A stretch of DNA of 64,000 nucleotides from Notospermus geniculatus (GCA_002633025.1 NMRB01000214.1:101894-165893); one strand, 5' to 3'. Shown: positions 48,939-63,893, counted from the first letter of the stretch. The notes: a model not told the origin generated them from the sequence alone. Translations and numbers: made by a program.

Positions 48939-51900
48939 TTCGCGATTTAGCCAAGCTATTTCGCGCCAACAAAACCAGGGACTACCACAAAAACGTGAAG
49001 GAAAATGTCTCCGTTTTCCGATGAACAGTGCTGTAATATTTCTGCTGGGAACTTGTTCCGTCCGTCACAACCGTTATCTCGTCCTCGTTAGCCAAGCTAC
49101 AAGAATGTCCCGGAATGTCCCTGCGTTCTCTTCGAACAAGATCGTGCGAAAAACGTCACAAAAGTTGGCCGACAAGAATGGTTGTAAACTTTCACCACTG
49201 CCTCGCATACGTTTCCATTCTGAATCTGACTGCTCCTGGCATAACAAGACGTCCTTTAATACTGCGAATGTCTTTCAATGACGTAAAAGAAAACAAACTT
49301 TTCCTCCCAGTACTCAAAGTTCGGCGGATAAGACACGAACGATCTTTTATCCCGATTCCATCTTTTCCAAACCACCACCGGAGGAATTCCTATCTAGAAT
49401 TTTGCGCCAGTCGTCATCCGGTTTCGAAAAGCTGTTGTCAAATGTTCGTCTTGAATTCGTTCGCTTTTTGTTTGTTGAAGTGCGGGATTTTTTGACTCAG
49501 GTCAACAAATCAGGATGTCTTCACTTGACGGCTAATTCCGATTCTGCTCTTCTTCAGTTATCGGCTGCATTTCTATCCACCGATCCAACCTCGGTCCCAC
49601 CACTCATTACTAAGGAGGAGGCGAGGTTCCCGTCGTCGACACGCAATTCAACCTCGTTCCAAACGATCGCATCACCTCGGTTCGCCTGGGAACGAGACTG
49701 AGCCCGCACCTCCCAGTTATTACCCATCACAAACGTATCTCTGATGAAAAGCACAAATTGACAAATTATGTTTCGCGTTAACAATAGCTTCGCTGCTAGC
49801 ATGAGTTAGTTGTTGACAAATCAGACTCCTCCGTCAATAGCGCTGTTGTTATAAATGACTCTCCACTTTTGTGTTATTGGTCTCCGGCCTCGTGACCGCA
49901 CCGCAATATTCTATGGACCAATCAGATTAAGGCGTGGTCAGCCCGTATAGCCTCGGGGTAGTTCGGCCCTTGGACATGTCGGACAACGAATGACCACTGG
50001 TACTGAAAACTTAGCCACGATTTAGCAGTTTTGCACCTCGTTTTCTTGGCGGCGGTGGGATTATGCGGCGTTGGAGTCGTGTCCGAGAGGTGGCGGATTC
50101 GATGAGAGAGAGGTCGACTATATGGACACCAAATACAGTTCTCGATGCGACGCTCCGTCCCCACGTCTTTCACTCATTGTCGGAGGGGAGATCCTCCATG
50201 ACCAAGGTACTGCCCCAGACACAGACCAGGTGACGGCTGATTCGCTCTCCCCCCTCCCCCCAGTCATCGTCACATCTTGGCATAAAAAATCTGTCGGAAG
50301 TCCGATTCGTCTTGAGTAAGTGTTTACCGATGTCGTGTAAACACGGTTCAAGATTCTAATGAGCTCTTGTTGTTTCGACTCCCCGGTTAGAAGCACCATT
50401 GATGTAATGAGGATGAAATGAGATTCTGAAGATGTGTGCGGGTATGACCCCGTCATGACGACTGGGCAGGTACATGTNGCTCCTGCCGTGATTGGCCTCA
50501 GTGGGTGTGGCAGCGTTTGGCATCCAAAACTAAGAGAATCAACCAACTTTTTAAACTTATGCAATGATCCAGGACGAAAATGACTGGATGCTTTTCAAAC
50601 TTGGTATAAAAACGGTTGTTACGGTGCGCCCGTCACACCCCAGAGGATTTCTATCCGTTTTGGGCCTCTAACTGCGAATATCATTTCATTGTGCGACGTT
50701 ATTTGAACTGAAATGCTCTTGGCTTTTTCATAATAGTCACATGAATAATGGGTCCGACTGAGGGTCGAACTCGGAACCTCCACGATTCTCGCGAGATTGC
50801 GAGGCTACGGCCCGGAAACGAAAAGCGCGCAGGTCTCTAGAGACGCGAGTAAATTAAAATGAACCTTCTCATAAAGGAATCAAAATGATTAGAATTACTG
50901 CATCAAGACGAGTTATAAAATGTTCAGTTCATTTCGCACATGTATCATCATAACCCGCGCTTCTGTGTCTGGCCGTATGTAATGGCGCGAAACGCACGTG
51001 ACCTCAAGCAAGAAATTAAAATCCCCACATGGTTCAGCCGATCAAAATGGCGTTGATGGACGCGCCGCGCACCGTGTGATTGAAACCGATAGGGGATGAA
51101 GTGAAAATTACCAATCGATCCAGTAAATTGGAGTCAGTTTTTAAAAATGAACTGCTTCGTAGCATGTTATTTTAATTCGATAGCTGTTACGGCTTTACTG
51201 AAGAATAGATTCAGTGAGCCTCGGATTCGTCACCAGGCCCTATCTGATTGGTTCTTTGCACAACTGCCCCGGTGAGGCGGAAATCGGCGTCTGCGATTGG
51301 ACGAAATGATGAATCAGAATTCTCCAAAGAGGAGCGTCAAAAGCGTGGGATTGGGACTATCTTCGATGTCTCTCTGATTTAACCGTCATTGAGATTATTG
51401 GACCCTCAACCGGATTGAAAGAAAATTTACTGCCTCGTTTACCGCGTGACGGGTTCACTGAGTGCAAGAAGTGATTGCCAAGGTGACGGATGCAGGGGTG
51501 TGCCCTGCCTGCAGAGGTCTGACTCCCCTTCAATAGTGCTCAGCAGCCGCCCGATGACTTAAACCCCTTCCACAGGGGTGCTTTTCATCACGAATTAATC
51601 GAACCAACATGGGACAAAATCAACAGAAGACGGGAGCCGCCTGTCTGCGCATGTCCGACCGACCGCACGCACGTCAGACTTTGATCAAAGATATCACAAC
51701 GATTATTTGGTATCGGGCCTCGTTCAATCAGATTGACGGCATGTTTTCCGTTTGAGAAAACAAAACTAATGAAGGAATTATGCTGGTAATGTATTTTATA
51801 GGATCAGAAGGTGACGATGGGATACCGAACTAATATTTAGTTATTACGCATGGCGAGACTGTGGGTGACCAGGACGTGGCAACGGACCACACCCATGTTG

Positions 51901-51984
51901 TCTCTGCTGATGGGAATCAATCAGGAACCACTCTCCGAGTCTCGCGCAACCAACCATTTTGTTCCGCAGTGTTGCTCCACTGAT

Positions 51985-52041
51985 AGATCGATCACAATCT
52001 CCACTCGGCTGAGGCTGCCGAGTGGAGATTGTGATCGATCT
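51985..52041. repeat. Near-perfect hairpin, 25-bp arms
   Basis: AGATCGATCACAATCTCCAC...GGC and its reverse complement ending at 52041, with a 7-base loop. Confidence 0.85.
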
Positions 52042-52113
52042 ACTCCACTGACTGCCATTCCCCAGATTCGCAACAGCGGCTGGGTGACCGAGACTACCAC
52101 TCGGCGCGTTTTA

Positions 52114-52361
52114 GTCCGGCCGCCAAGGGCCGAAAATGCGATTTCTTGAATAACAGGTGGATTTTTGCAGCTTTGACATCTTTGCAACATGCCGATTCGA
52201 TTTCCGCCGGGTGCCACTCTGGCACCCTTGAGCATTTTTCAGAAATGGCGTTTCAGAGTGGCACCGAGCGGAAATCGAATCGGCATGTTGCAAAGATGTC
52301 AAAATTGCAAAAATCCACCTGTTATTCAAGAAATCGCATTTTCGGCTCTTGGCGGCCGGAC
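52114..52361. mobile_element. Foldback MITE
   Basis: GTCCGGCCGCCAAGGGCCGA at the left and TTCGGCTCTTGGCGGCCGGA at the right; the arms of about 95 bases include GCGATTTCTTGAATAACAGG. The centre has GTGCCACTCTGGCACC. Confidence 0.88.
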
Positions 52362-54276
52362 TTTTTCGGTTCTGTGTGAAATCGGAATGGCAGTCACTCT
52401 GGTGTGTGAACGGACGGTAGTCCTGGGTAAAGTATCCCATACAAAGAAGTTAGCACGCAACGTGAAGGGCAAGATTTGGTTAGCGACGCATCTTCAGAAA
52501 AACCGTGGCTCATTCCATCAGTCAAGGAGGTACCGGTGATGGCCTGATGGGACCCACTTACTATGGGGCTTGATATCATTAGACCAATGATCATAGCACG
52601 TTGACACTTCTGACGAACCCGAAACATATTCGCCGTTGCTTGGAAACGGGTCGTTTTTGCGGAAAGGCGAGAGGCAACACGAAAGAACAATACGGGTCGT
52701 GATTATTCCGGATTTTATTGGTTACCGGGCACGTGACCCGTTTTTGTGGCAAAAAGTGTTTGGGTCGTTTTTCTTGGCTCGTCCGCCATGGCTGGTCGGT
52801 CGCGCCACGTGCGGAGGCATGGCAACCTCTGTAAACATTGGCACTTGCAATTAAAAGTGACAGAAACTCGATCGGAGTACTGCGAGTGATGTTGATGGTA
52901 CTGACGGACGGACTCTGCAGGTGTCCTTGCAGCCCTTACAAACCTGGTCGCACTCCTCCATACTTGGCCACCCGTCTGTCATACCGCGCTGCGCACTGTA
53001 GGCAGACGATAGGTGCAATAAAACTATCCCGCACTTGACAATCGTCGCTATTCTGATTGGTCATCATCAAATATCATCTATAGAGTTGGTAACATGAAAA
53101 GAACAAAACATTTACCGCAAATGAATCTTTTCGGCGGAAAGGCTTTCGGCGCAGTAACCGCAACTCTAAACTCAGGAGACAAAGCAAATACGGCAATTCG
53201 TTCCTCTCCATCTCTATGATGTTTTAGAGGCTGGGCCCAGTTGTTCAAAACATACCGGTATTTGTCTCTAAGGTAACGCCAGTGCTATCTTGGCGTTGTC
53301 TTCATTAGTCAAGCCCATTGCAGTTAACGCCATGAGATAACGTCAGCAATAAGACCAACGATGTTTTGAAGGACCCAACCGTGTTCGTCACGAACTCAAA
53401 CAGGCATAAAGGAGAAATAGTCACCAAGAAAACTATCAATGTGTATTTTATGATTTAGAAATCTTTACTCTGCTGATTGTGAGATCACAGACCAAAACTT
53501 ATGAGCACATATTTACCAATTAAATACATCATACTGACAAACACACAACTGCTTTGCAAGAAAGGTGATAGGTAGGCTGGTCCCCTGCCCTCGAGAGGCA
53601 ACACTGCGCGCGTATAACGGACTGTTACAACGGCAGAGAACCAGTCTAGATGAACAAATAAGGCAGGAGATTTCTGACAGTTATTTCTGCAGTCGTGATT
53701 GCATAGGAGTTCAGAACAATTCGATTTCCACACATGAAACACAAGACAAGATGGGCTGAAGAGGGAAAAGCTAAACATACATAGAGAACATGTTAGATCT
53801 GTGGGCTATTATCTATACATGTTTTTGTGACATTTTGGAAAGGTTTGGCAACTTCTTTAGGTCAATATCATCAGTAGCCAATGATGAAGCCATTACACCA
53901 CATGCTAACAGATGATGTCATTCTTTAGTTAGAGACATCAGGGGAGGATGCCGACAGATGGTCTTTAAAGCTTTGCACATGAAGAACACTTATGGCAAGG
54001 TACGAGAAAGGCTTCAGAAGCACATAGAGATAAATTAATACACATCATAAGTGATCTATCTATACTTGACGAGTGTGACACTAATCTCATCTCATCCAAT
54101 TTTGCAATCTCCTAAAAGTTCTCAAAACCACATTCCATTCATTCCTTTTATACAGCCTTACAAGATGAATACTCTACACTCACTCTCATAGGAACAGGAT
54201 ATGGCAAGCATTTTCGTAATTCATATCAAAAAGGTCATTTAGCACACCGGGGTATCATAAACACAAATGTTGATCT

Positions 54277-54282
54277 TTTATT
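54277..54282 (-). promoter_or_regulatory. Candidate polyadenylation signal of MAN2B1
   Basis: AATAAA on the minus strand 88 bases after the stop at 54370. Confidence 0.55.
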
Positions 54283-54369
54283 TCACACTTTGATCATTGA
54301 TTTGTTTCCTTCTCAATTCTCCTAACGACAATGTGAATACACACGCAGTGGTCTGTCACTTAGCGCCCT

Positions 54370-57300
54370 CTATTGTTTCAGAGAGACCTGGAATGTACGA
54401 ATCTGCATGGGCTGGAGGGTGATATCCAATGGGTTACTGTGGACTTGGTTTGATTCCTCTGTGTAAGACTTGTCTACATAGCTCTTGTAATCTGAAAGGA
54501 CAGAAGGACATAGGAGTCAGAAATTTGCCAAACTTGCTTAGAAAAAACGAGAAAAATCCTTTTTTATGATATGGGAAGGCCTGAAAAAATAACAGAAAAA
54601 ATACAAAACACCAGAAAAATAACACAAAATGGACCAACTAATTTCGGCCACTGAATTGTTGTCATTCAAATCAAATCATCTGTTTACAGAAGAAACAAGT
54701 TCAGAGTCAACCAGCACGAGTCAAACAGAGTCAAACAGCGTGAGTCTAACGGTGCATTCTTATTGGATGGCACCAGACTCTGGTCAGGCTGCCCACCTGA
54801 CATCACGACGAAATTAATGTTTAACTCGTAGCAGATCACTACTTAATTAATTGACATTATGGTCTTTGTTCATGTGTAATGATTCGTTCTATGGCTATTG
54901 GTTTGACACCGTCTAGGCTTCCCACCTGGCTTGCCGGCGATATCATCGACCGGAGGTTGTTTGTGGTAGAGGGCGCTGATTTCCAATATCTCCAATCAAA
55001 CGTACCATAGACACGGTAAGTTAGAACAAGGCAACTGAACATGAGGTTGCAGCCAGGTTTTTGTGTGTGGAAGCAGAGTTATTGTCCTGGGCACTGACTA
55101 TTTCCATTCTCACAGAAATGATACATTTTTATCTATTTTGAAAAAAATAGCGGAAATATCTCCTAAACCACATAATGAATGAGCTACAACCAATTGACGA
55201 GCTAAAATCCATGCTTCATAACGTCACTAATGAAGATATACTGAACAAAAACACTAAAAAAACAATTGTTATCTTGTCATGAATCAACCCACCAGCCATT
55301 CAATAAATTCTCATTTCCTTTCCATTTTGTTGTGGCAACGAAACACCGCAGGATTCATTCAATCCATTGAGAAAGAATTCAATGGAGATACAGCAATCAT
55401 CGCAACATATTAAATCCCCTCTCATTGTTATGTAACGTTCCTTTCCTTTTTGATATAAAACTGTCATGTTTAACAAAACGTCCACCGCTAGATAATTGAT
55501 TTCTGCGGTCTCGTTACATTCGACTGGATGAGGGTGGGACACATTAAACCCATCACCATATACCACCCATTTAGCAAAAAAATGTGATCAAATTTTGCTA
55601 TAAAAGAAGTAATTTTCACGTTATTCATCTGACGCATCTTTTTATGCCATTTTGAAAACTGTCTGCTATCACAGCTCATTTTATCACATTGATAAATCCT
55701 CATTAATTTTTCATATATTTTACAATAATTTTATGGTCTAATGAACACAATAAACTAATATAAGTGGTTGCTGTGTCAACTGACAATGAAAGCCATGGTT
55801 AGGGACCCAACCAATTTTTGACCCAGGCTTTTATCTTGTTAAAGAGCACTATTTGAATAAACCACGTGAAAAGGGCTCAAAATGTTCGAATACCAAATTC
55901 ATCAACAGCGGTGGCTGTCACCTTCCTGTTTATATAGACAAAATTTGAATGGATTTAATCTGTCAACCACTGGTCACTATTGGCTCAGACCTATGCATTT
56001 TGATAAAGTTGACGGAAATTAAATGGCCCCTAATCTCACTCATAAAGACTGCATACACCCCAAGGGTGATTCTCTGAGGTCAAATCAAGTGCACTCAACC
56101 GTTCTAAAAAACAGTGATAATTTAAAATGCAAATCAAGGTATTAAGGGCACACAAGATAATTCACCGTTTATCATCAATTCAAACTGAAGTTGAAAATAG
56201 GCGGGGTGGGGGCTGGGACTTCATATTTTGCTCACAACAAATCCAGGCCAAAATGAAAAGTATTCAATAAAATCAAGGAAATTACAGCAAGACCACCTTA
56301 TATAAATTTGAAATGTGACATGACCCTGGGTCTCAATGTCTGCATCGTAATCAATGACCAAAGCAACTCAAATGGAAACAAATATTTTTAGTTCTTTTGT
56401 TTCTAGCACTGAAAATGGGTGTGGGAGGGGACGAGAGACTAAGAAATTCATTGTGTGGCCTAATGGTCATTAAACGTTTCTATAACCTTTCAGAGTCGAG
56501 GAAGATTTCCTCTTTTGTAATCCACACAAGCCGACAAATATTTCCTGTTTGTTTTGATAATACGGCCGATGTGCTGGTTGGCCGGAACTCGACAGGATAC
56601 CGGTAGTCTCGCTAGCGACGGCCGCAACCCTATTAGTGAATGATGCCATGAAACTGATTCAAATGAAATTGATATAAAAACGTTGCTAATGCAAACATCA
56701 TTCTCGCTCTTCAATCAACTCTAATGAATAAAATGACGTTTTCTGCGTGGATGAGTCTAAAAATAATCATTTTTAAGTGTTGACTGTGCTGATTGCTTTT
56801 CCTGTGTTGGCCAGTAATTATTACGACACGACAAGGTGGAGTGTCGGTGCCGACACGTGATCGCGAGACAACCGGGACAATGCCGCCGAGGCACGACTGG
56901 CGTACATTGTTGGTTTAGGCGCTGGTATTGCTGTAGGAGCGGACGGCACCGTCCGCACGACAAGGGTTCACTTGCCTCATTCCTGTCCACGGGCATTCAT
57001 GCATGGGATATTGGTTGACGGTATTTTGATGACGGACTTCTCGACTACTTTAGAATGAGGGCAAACAATGTCACTGCGTTCTTGACAATAGTCTCGACAT
57101 ATCCTAATTATCTCCTGTAGACAAATCGGTATTCACCACATCTAGTGTTTGGCCGCTCCACCACCGTCATGATTATTTCATCTTCTATAAATATGCTGTG
57201 GTCTTTTCTCCCTTTTGCCAAGCTATCACCACAAACATCAGAGGAACTTTAAGTCAGAATTACCACATCTTGCCCTTTTTTGATCAAAATTTTCTTATAA

Positions 57301-60300
57301 ATTGGCAGTCATGTTCCTGCACATGACCCTCAAACCAACTTACGAATTCAGAAAATTACATTTGCTATCAAATATTTGCAGAAAAAACTCCCACGAAAAA
57401 CACGAATGAGCTCAAAAACAAACAACAGAAGATTGTCGCCGAGAAAACAGCATTTCCTTCAAAGACCCTGGTAGTAATCTACATAATTGCCATCCATATA
57501 CCGTACACCAACTAATGAGTAAAAATTCCATTGTTTTAAAACGATCGATAGATTACTAATGAACTCAGATCAAGTATGGTGAAATTTGAAACATCTCCAA
57601 AGTGTCCCTCCTCAACCGAGATGTACGCTAGACACGAGCACTTGACCAAACTTTATAGCGGCAGTATCAAGATCCTCCAGCCTCCTCGACAACTTCCTAA
57701 ATGAGTGGATCTAATTTATTCGTTCATGAGCGGACGTATTGAGAACTAGTTCCACACTCGTCGTGACTTAATTGCATTGTGTTCTCTCCAATCTTATTAT
57801 GACGGCTCCTTCGAGGAGTTTTATTCTTCCGTTCGCTGCGGAAATATTAACGGCCATTTTAACGTCAACTACCATAATAGGAAATGTTGATGTTTTGTTT
57901 TTGACTTGAAGATGTCCCGTAATGAATACAGTGTGCATCATTTTGATGAGGAAGACTTTGTAATTATCTGAACAATAGGAGAAGCGAAGATGCTGACACA
58001 ATGCAGCATCAGAGAGATTCGCTTACACTGAAGTGGCATACTGTAGACCACAAATTTTTCGACTATAAATGCATCATAACAAACGTTCTGATGAAGAAGT
58101 CATTGGACGTTTGTATTTGGTACAGGGAGGGAGGTGTCTTCCCCGCCCTTTCCCAATTCGCCCCCTAATGGTTATTGGTTAGGGGTAGCTACCAGTATTT
58201 AATGGATTTACTGTTAGGGGGCGAAATGGGAAGGGGTGAAGTGGGAATAAACCGATAGGGATGCTATCGTGGTGACAGTATTGATATTATTTTCATTAAA
58301 ATACCCCCACAACTCTCTACTTAATTATGATGAAGTTGAAGAGTTAATTACGAGCCCATCAATCAAAACTGACCATAATACGACATCGTCCAATCGGAAT
58401 CATCATTAATAATCATTATGGGACAACACTGATGAATCGCAACAGAGATGTCCGACCTGAAATATGGTGTTGTTGGGGTGAATGAGATGATGAGGGCAGA
58501 TCTCCACTGGTCAATTAAGATAATGAACTAATTCTATTGCTTGAAAACACGGGGCAGAATCTCATTGTTTTGTCACGATTGCAGGCAAAATGAGGATGGA
58601 ATACGTTGTGACAATGACAAGGGCAGGGGTTTCACTGGTCAGGTTGTTTGGAAACCAGGTGTAACGTTTTGAATGTTCCCCATCTGTGAGTGTTCCCCTG
58701 CTATTGTCTGATGGAATAAGCAGCGACTTGACAATACGGGAACACACAGAGAAACATGTCCTCCATCTATCTGCCAGCGTTTCCAAAACAATAAGGGGTA
58801 ACACTGACTTATGGAAACACTGGCAGATATTACACTGGGTTCCTCCGTCTCTGTCATCAATGGATAAAAAGAGAAATCTCATGAGTTCTCAAAAGGAGGC
58901 ATTTAAAGGGTTCACAGCTGACGGACCAGCAACCGGAGATCAAAGACCATAATAACATTCCACCTGACAACCTTCTATCCACAAAAACCACAAAATGGAC
59001 AATGCCCCATTCAAAATTAAAACACCGAAAAATAATTCAAATCTAACATGTTTTGTTACAAAAATAACCAAACCAAGTTTTTAATCAAATTTTGTGGTAT
59101 ACCCTTGAACGATGGACCACATGGGGTTGTGGATTCCCGTTTTTGATTCAAGTAGCCGGTCTCTTCGAATGCGGCGAACCATTTCCCCACTTGACGAGAC
59201 TTTGCCTTTGGGTGTCACATGTAGAGTCCAATTTAAAACCAGGAGTGGATTCAAGCCAATTTGAATCGGGACTAACACTTGACTTGCTTGACTGTCAAAT
59301 TATTAAATGGGCTGTTAAAACACTTTGATGTTTTTTAATAAAACTGATTGCAAAAAAGCCTCAGGAGCCAACTCGGGTTCTTTTTAGACTCATTGCTGCA
59401 GATTAATTTTCAAAATTGAGTGATGCCCCACACTGCTACGACATGATACTTCTTTATTGGGATGTTAAAAGAATCTAATTTGACCTGTGAAACGAATGCA
59501 ATGTGAACAAGATATCAGTGAATTACTTGAAGATTTTACCTGGAATTTCACACAAGTCCTAAACGACCAAACTAGACTGGTGACAGCAACTAATGACGGA
59601 GGTTAATTACTTCATTTCAATATGTCTCAGCAATGAACAGTAAAATTAAGGTCATTTAAATTTGGACGTTGTCGTTGTGCCCCGAGGGTGCAATTTGTGA
59701 ATTAATTGTGATATGTCCATCATGATAATTTGATGCTCAGAGTCCCGAGTATCAAAGGCTCGTCCCTTGACCAGGTGACAATAAACTGACAAGGTAGCGC
59801 GAGGACCAGGACACACTGCTCAGTGATTATATCCACTGGTGCATTGAGCCAAAGTTCGAAAGACGAATACATTGTACTCGATCGCAAACTGACATACATG
59901 TAGAATAAAGGCCCATTTACACGTGGCAACTTTGCAGAGCAACCTCCAGCAAACTTTAGAACTCGACACCAGCAACCCGGAGGTTGCTTAAATATCGCAT
60001 GTATAAGTGGGTTATGCAACCAATAGCAACCTTGCACTGGCAACCTGCGACAAAATAGCTTCATGCAGCAAAATTTTCGTAAGGTTGCTGTAAGTCACGG
60101 GTTAGCAGCCAATTACATTGCTGATTCAGGTCACATGATTTTTACTCCATTGTTCAAAATGGAAAAGGCTGCTATGTGTAAATATCACAGGTAGGTTGCT
60201 ACTGATCGCAGTTTGCCCTAGGTTGCCAGAAAAAGTTTGCCATGTGTGTAAATGGGCCTTAAGGCATTGTCAACTTCATGGACAGTCTCGAGTGAATTAC

Positions 60301-63300
60301 TGTACAGCAGGAGGAAGCTGGCACACCCGGAGAAAACCTGTGCTGTCAAAGAGATCAGCCCCTCTACCACGAGAAGAATGGGTCGACAAGGGATCGAAGA
60401 ACTTTACTGAAATGTACTTACCTTTCTCTGTATCTTTATATTTCCAATTCAAGCGATGTTCATCAGCAAGTCTTTGGTTTGCCCCAAGGGTCATTTCATC
60501 AATCTTGTCAATTTCAAATGGAGTGAATAACCCCTACAAAGATCAAGACAGTGGAACTTTATTTGAAATGTACAAGAGGGGAAGAAATCGAAGGGACCAA
60601 CAGTTTTTGTAATTTTCCTGATCGTATTTTACCAGTGGTAACCAAATTGGTATCACCTGTATATCTTTCTCTCCACAGTCATCTGAGTAATCACACCAAG
60701 TCCAACAGAGACTCCATCTACTGTACAAAATAGGAACTAGATTTATGGTGATGTACTGTGTTGCTACAGGAAAGCTGAATGACCACAAGATTAGCCTGAT
60801 GGGATGGGGTATCTCCCTAAATATGCAAGCCTTTTCGCGGACAGAGGCCAAGAAGAACCCCCAACTGGGGGAGGTTAAAAACTGAGGACACCTCACCTGA
60901 AGGGACACCGTGGCAGGCTTTGACAGCTTCGCATCTTCATTCTTTTCATAGAAATGTTCCAATCTCAGCAGGAATGTGCTCGCCGTCCACTGCTCAAGGG
61001 TCAACAGGTGCACGTTGTCTGGGAGCGCCCTCTTTACTCCAGAATACTGAAAAATGGGACGAGGTATAGAAATACAGTGAAACCTCTCTACTGAGAACAC
61101 CTTTGGGGCTGACAAATGCTGGCCTTAATTGAGAGGTGTCTAAATGAGGAACTTTTCTGCCTTTACCTGCCGTTAGAGGCCGCCTGTTAGCGGTCCTAGA
61201 ACGTCGCAAAATTTGATGTCAAATGCGTGAGCCACGGCGCCCACGTCATTATGGACGACGTTGTGGCATGCATTTCTGCCCTGTGACGTCAAACTTCATT
61301 ACGTTCTTGGACCGCTAACTCGTAACGGCCTCTGACGGCACGAAAGTTCCCCATTACAGAGTGAATGGAAATGGACAAAAAAGGACTGTGAACTTTGTTG
61401 GAGAGGTGTCCTCCTTGCAGAGGGGAGGATCCTTTTTTCATACAACTTACCATTACTTTATACTTGGCCGACCAGTCAGTGAAAGATAAGCTGTTTTCCA
61501 TGAAGGACATGGTTGGAGCCATGAAGAGTTTTTCACCTAAATCACGCTGGAGACGGCCGGAGTCTTCAACGGTATCAAGGAGAAGATACATCTTCCCTGA
61601 AATAAGACAGGAATCAATGAAGGCAAGAATCACCAGTCACCAGTCAACATTTGCTAAATGTATATTTTATGAATGCTATCGTGAGTGGAATTTCAAGACA
61701 AGCAACGTTGAATGAAGTCTGCAGCTCTCCTCACCTCGCACTATGAGGCCATTTTTGTCAGCACCATGTTCATTAAGAGCTTCGCCCACTCCGAAACCAT
61801 CGTCATGGAGACATCGGCGGTGGAGCTAAAAGAAGGAATGGAACCAATTACCGGAGAATGTAGGTAAAAATATCAGTGAACATCGTTCTACAAGTCCAAA
61901 AGGGACATGTTGATTTCTGCTGATTGGCTTGAAACAGGGTCAGAGGTTACCAGCAGTGAACAGTCAGCTGCAAGATCAAAATTTGCTGATGCTGATCTCC
62001 ATTCAATTCTGAGATAAATGTCGACAACTGCTTTCCAAGGCGGCTACTCACCATGATTTCAATGTCACCATCCTTCATGCTGCTGCCACCTAGTGAGCGG
62101 TCGGTTAGAACTGAAAACTGGGCCGTTTTGTTCACCTCATCCTGCGGAATATGGAGACACATATGATCAAGGGAATAAAACCACAAGGTGTGCCCGAATA
62201 TCATGAGACCATTATGCAGAAATGTTCATAAAATCTCTGGTAAGATGGCCTACTCACCCTGATAAATATACGACTGTTGATTGGGTAGTAGTTACCAGAC
62301 ACGGGTTCAGTCACGTTCAACTTCCAAGTCGGGCGATAGTCACGACTGAAAAGAGTCAATGGGCAGTTTGAAATTCGCGTCCATGACATCATGACGCAAC
62401 CATGTCAGGTGCAGATTTCTGCAGCGAAGAGGTTAAGATATAGTCGCCACGGTGATACTCACGTTCTCAGCTGCATCTCTCTGCCGTTAGCATCAGTGTA
62501 GAAGAGTTTCTTGGATGCCAGGCCCGTCCTGAAGTAGCTCACCACCTCCTTACCCTGCTTGTCACTATGAGAGAAAAAAAGGCAAATGATGTGATACAGT
62601 AAACGAACTATTTGCAAGCATTCACAGATGAAGTGACAATTGTGTGATATAATAGTCGGAATGCCACACTCACCGCCATGGCCACGTTTGGTCAGCAGTA
62701 ACCTCCTTTAGGGACATAAGTAATGTCAGTATAATTCACACAACTTACGCAACAGGAATAGGTCCAACTGTCCATTCTAGTTCAACATGTCTAGCATTCT
62801 TGTAGAGGCGCCAAACTTGTGTGGTCCAGGAGTTAAATGTTTGGTGTATCTCAGCGACATGCAAACCCTGTAATTACATAGATACAACTCATCTTCCTCT
62901 TGACCATTTGATAGAGAAGTTGGAAGATTATCGAGAACATGCTCCTGTAAATACTTCATCTATGCTCTACAAACTCTATTTTTGCTGTGAATTTACATAT
63001 TTCTCCCACAAATTCCACAACCCCTCACCTCAATTCCTGTAAAATCAGCTTTCTTTGCAGTAGGGAATGGGAGTGTCCCGTTAGGCCTGAAGATGTAGGC
63101 CCCAGAGTTACGGAACTGTGGCTTTGTCTGATTTCCTTGGAAGGATTTGTAGTATTCAAGAGTCTGCACCAGCGGAATTGAGATTTTCTTTTCCTTGTTG
63201 GTCATGCTTGTTACCAGCCCAGTGGAGGGGTCAAAGGTCAGGGAAATGTACTGGAACAGAAAGAAGTTTTAGGATGTTGACAGACATAGAGGTACAAGTT

Positions 63301-63893
63301 CTAACCATGGTCATGGATGGAGTCTGATTTTTCCTTAAAATACTTGTGCTTCGATGGGGAAGGTATAAAATGTGTGGTGAAAATTTGGTAATTGTGCCAT
63401 CAATTATGGTGGTATATGAACTATTTGAGGCCATTTATGGGTGAACCAAAGGCAATGACAAAATCTATTTCATACTCAACCCACCTCATTTTCTATCTTA
63501 GTGCCCTGCTGTTGTTTTTGGTCAGAATATTTGGTGATTTTGCGACTTGGTTCATTTTGATGGAAAATCAAACCTGGAAATGATATACATGATTCATTAT
63601 TATCTCAGGAACCTATCAACTTGGAAGCTCAGACGTTTCACCTCATTACCTCTCAATTACCAGCTCAGCCAGTTGATCAGTGACAAGTAACTGGCCAGTT
63701 CTGGAACTTGTTCTTAGAATTGTGAATCGGGTTCAAAATCTGCAAATATGAAAATGGACCTACTTTTGGAATATTTGAAGAAGTAATTATTAAATCCAAG
63801 TGGTGGTAGGGTGACGTTCATGATCAGGTCATACTCTGCTTTGCTGAGTTTCCTCTCTGGGATGGCTTTAGTTCTCGCTGATACGGGAATAAT
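54370..63893 (-). CDS. MAN2B1: Lysosomal alpha-mannosidase, C-terminal half (runs off right edge)
   Basis: Glycoside hydrolase family 38 enzyme that trims alpha-linked mannose from glycoproteins in lysosomes. Twelve coding exons present, in phase: 63893-63764, 63573-63485, 63250-63029, 62867-62749, 62564-62463, 62345-62258, 62141-62052, 61825-61735, 61596-61451, 61046-60897, 60533-60422, 54491-54370; 486 residues to the stop. Diagnostic blocks: [69 protein letters not shown] and the end [18 protein letters not shown]. Sequons NVT, NGT and NKT suit a glycosylated lysosomal protein. The catalytic N-terminal domain is outside the window, so activity cannot be judged. The last intron (54492-60421) is 5.9 kb. 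Confidence 0.95.
54492..60421. other. Last intron of MAN2B1
   Basis: 5.9 kb, AT-rich, no nested gene recognised; contains the Harbinger-like element 59909-60259. Confidence 0.7.
59909..60259. mobile_element. TAA-flanked MITE (PIF/Harbinger-like) in MAN2B1 last intron
   Basis: TAA on both sides; ends AGGCCCATTTACACGTGGCA and TGTGTGTAAATGGGCCT; inside are repeated GCAACCT/AGGTTGC words. The AGGCCC ends resemble the intron 31 MITE at 7422-7659. Confidence 0.85.
61168..61340. mobile_element. MITE in MAN2B1 intron
   Basis: TGCCGTTAGAGGCCG...GTTAGCGGTCCTAGAACGT and ACGTTCTTGGACCGCTAACT...GGCCTCTGACGGCA are inverted ends with a TGACGT-rich centre. It lies in the intron 61047-61450. Confidence 0.75.

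Larger units (their letters stand above)
48939..54276. other. Upstream region of the atonal gene, no other gene seen
   Basis: About 5.3 kb without a recognised coding exon. It includes two foldback elements (51985-52041 and 52114-52361), one ambiguous base at 50478 and an imperfect inverted repeat near 53233-53390 (CCCAGTTGTTCAAAACA...). Likely to hold atonal regulatory DNA (inference). Confidence 0.5.
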
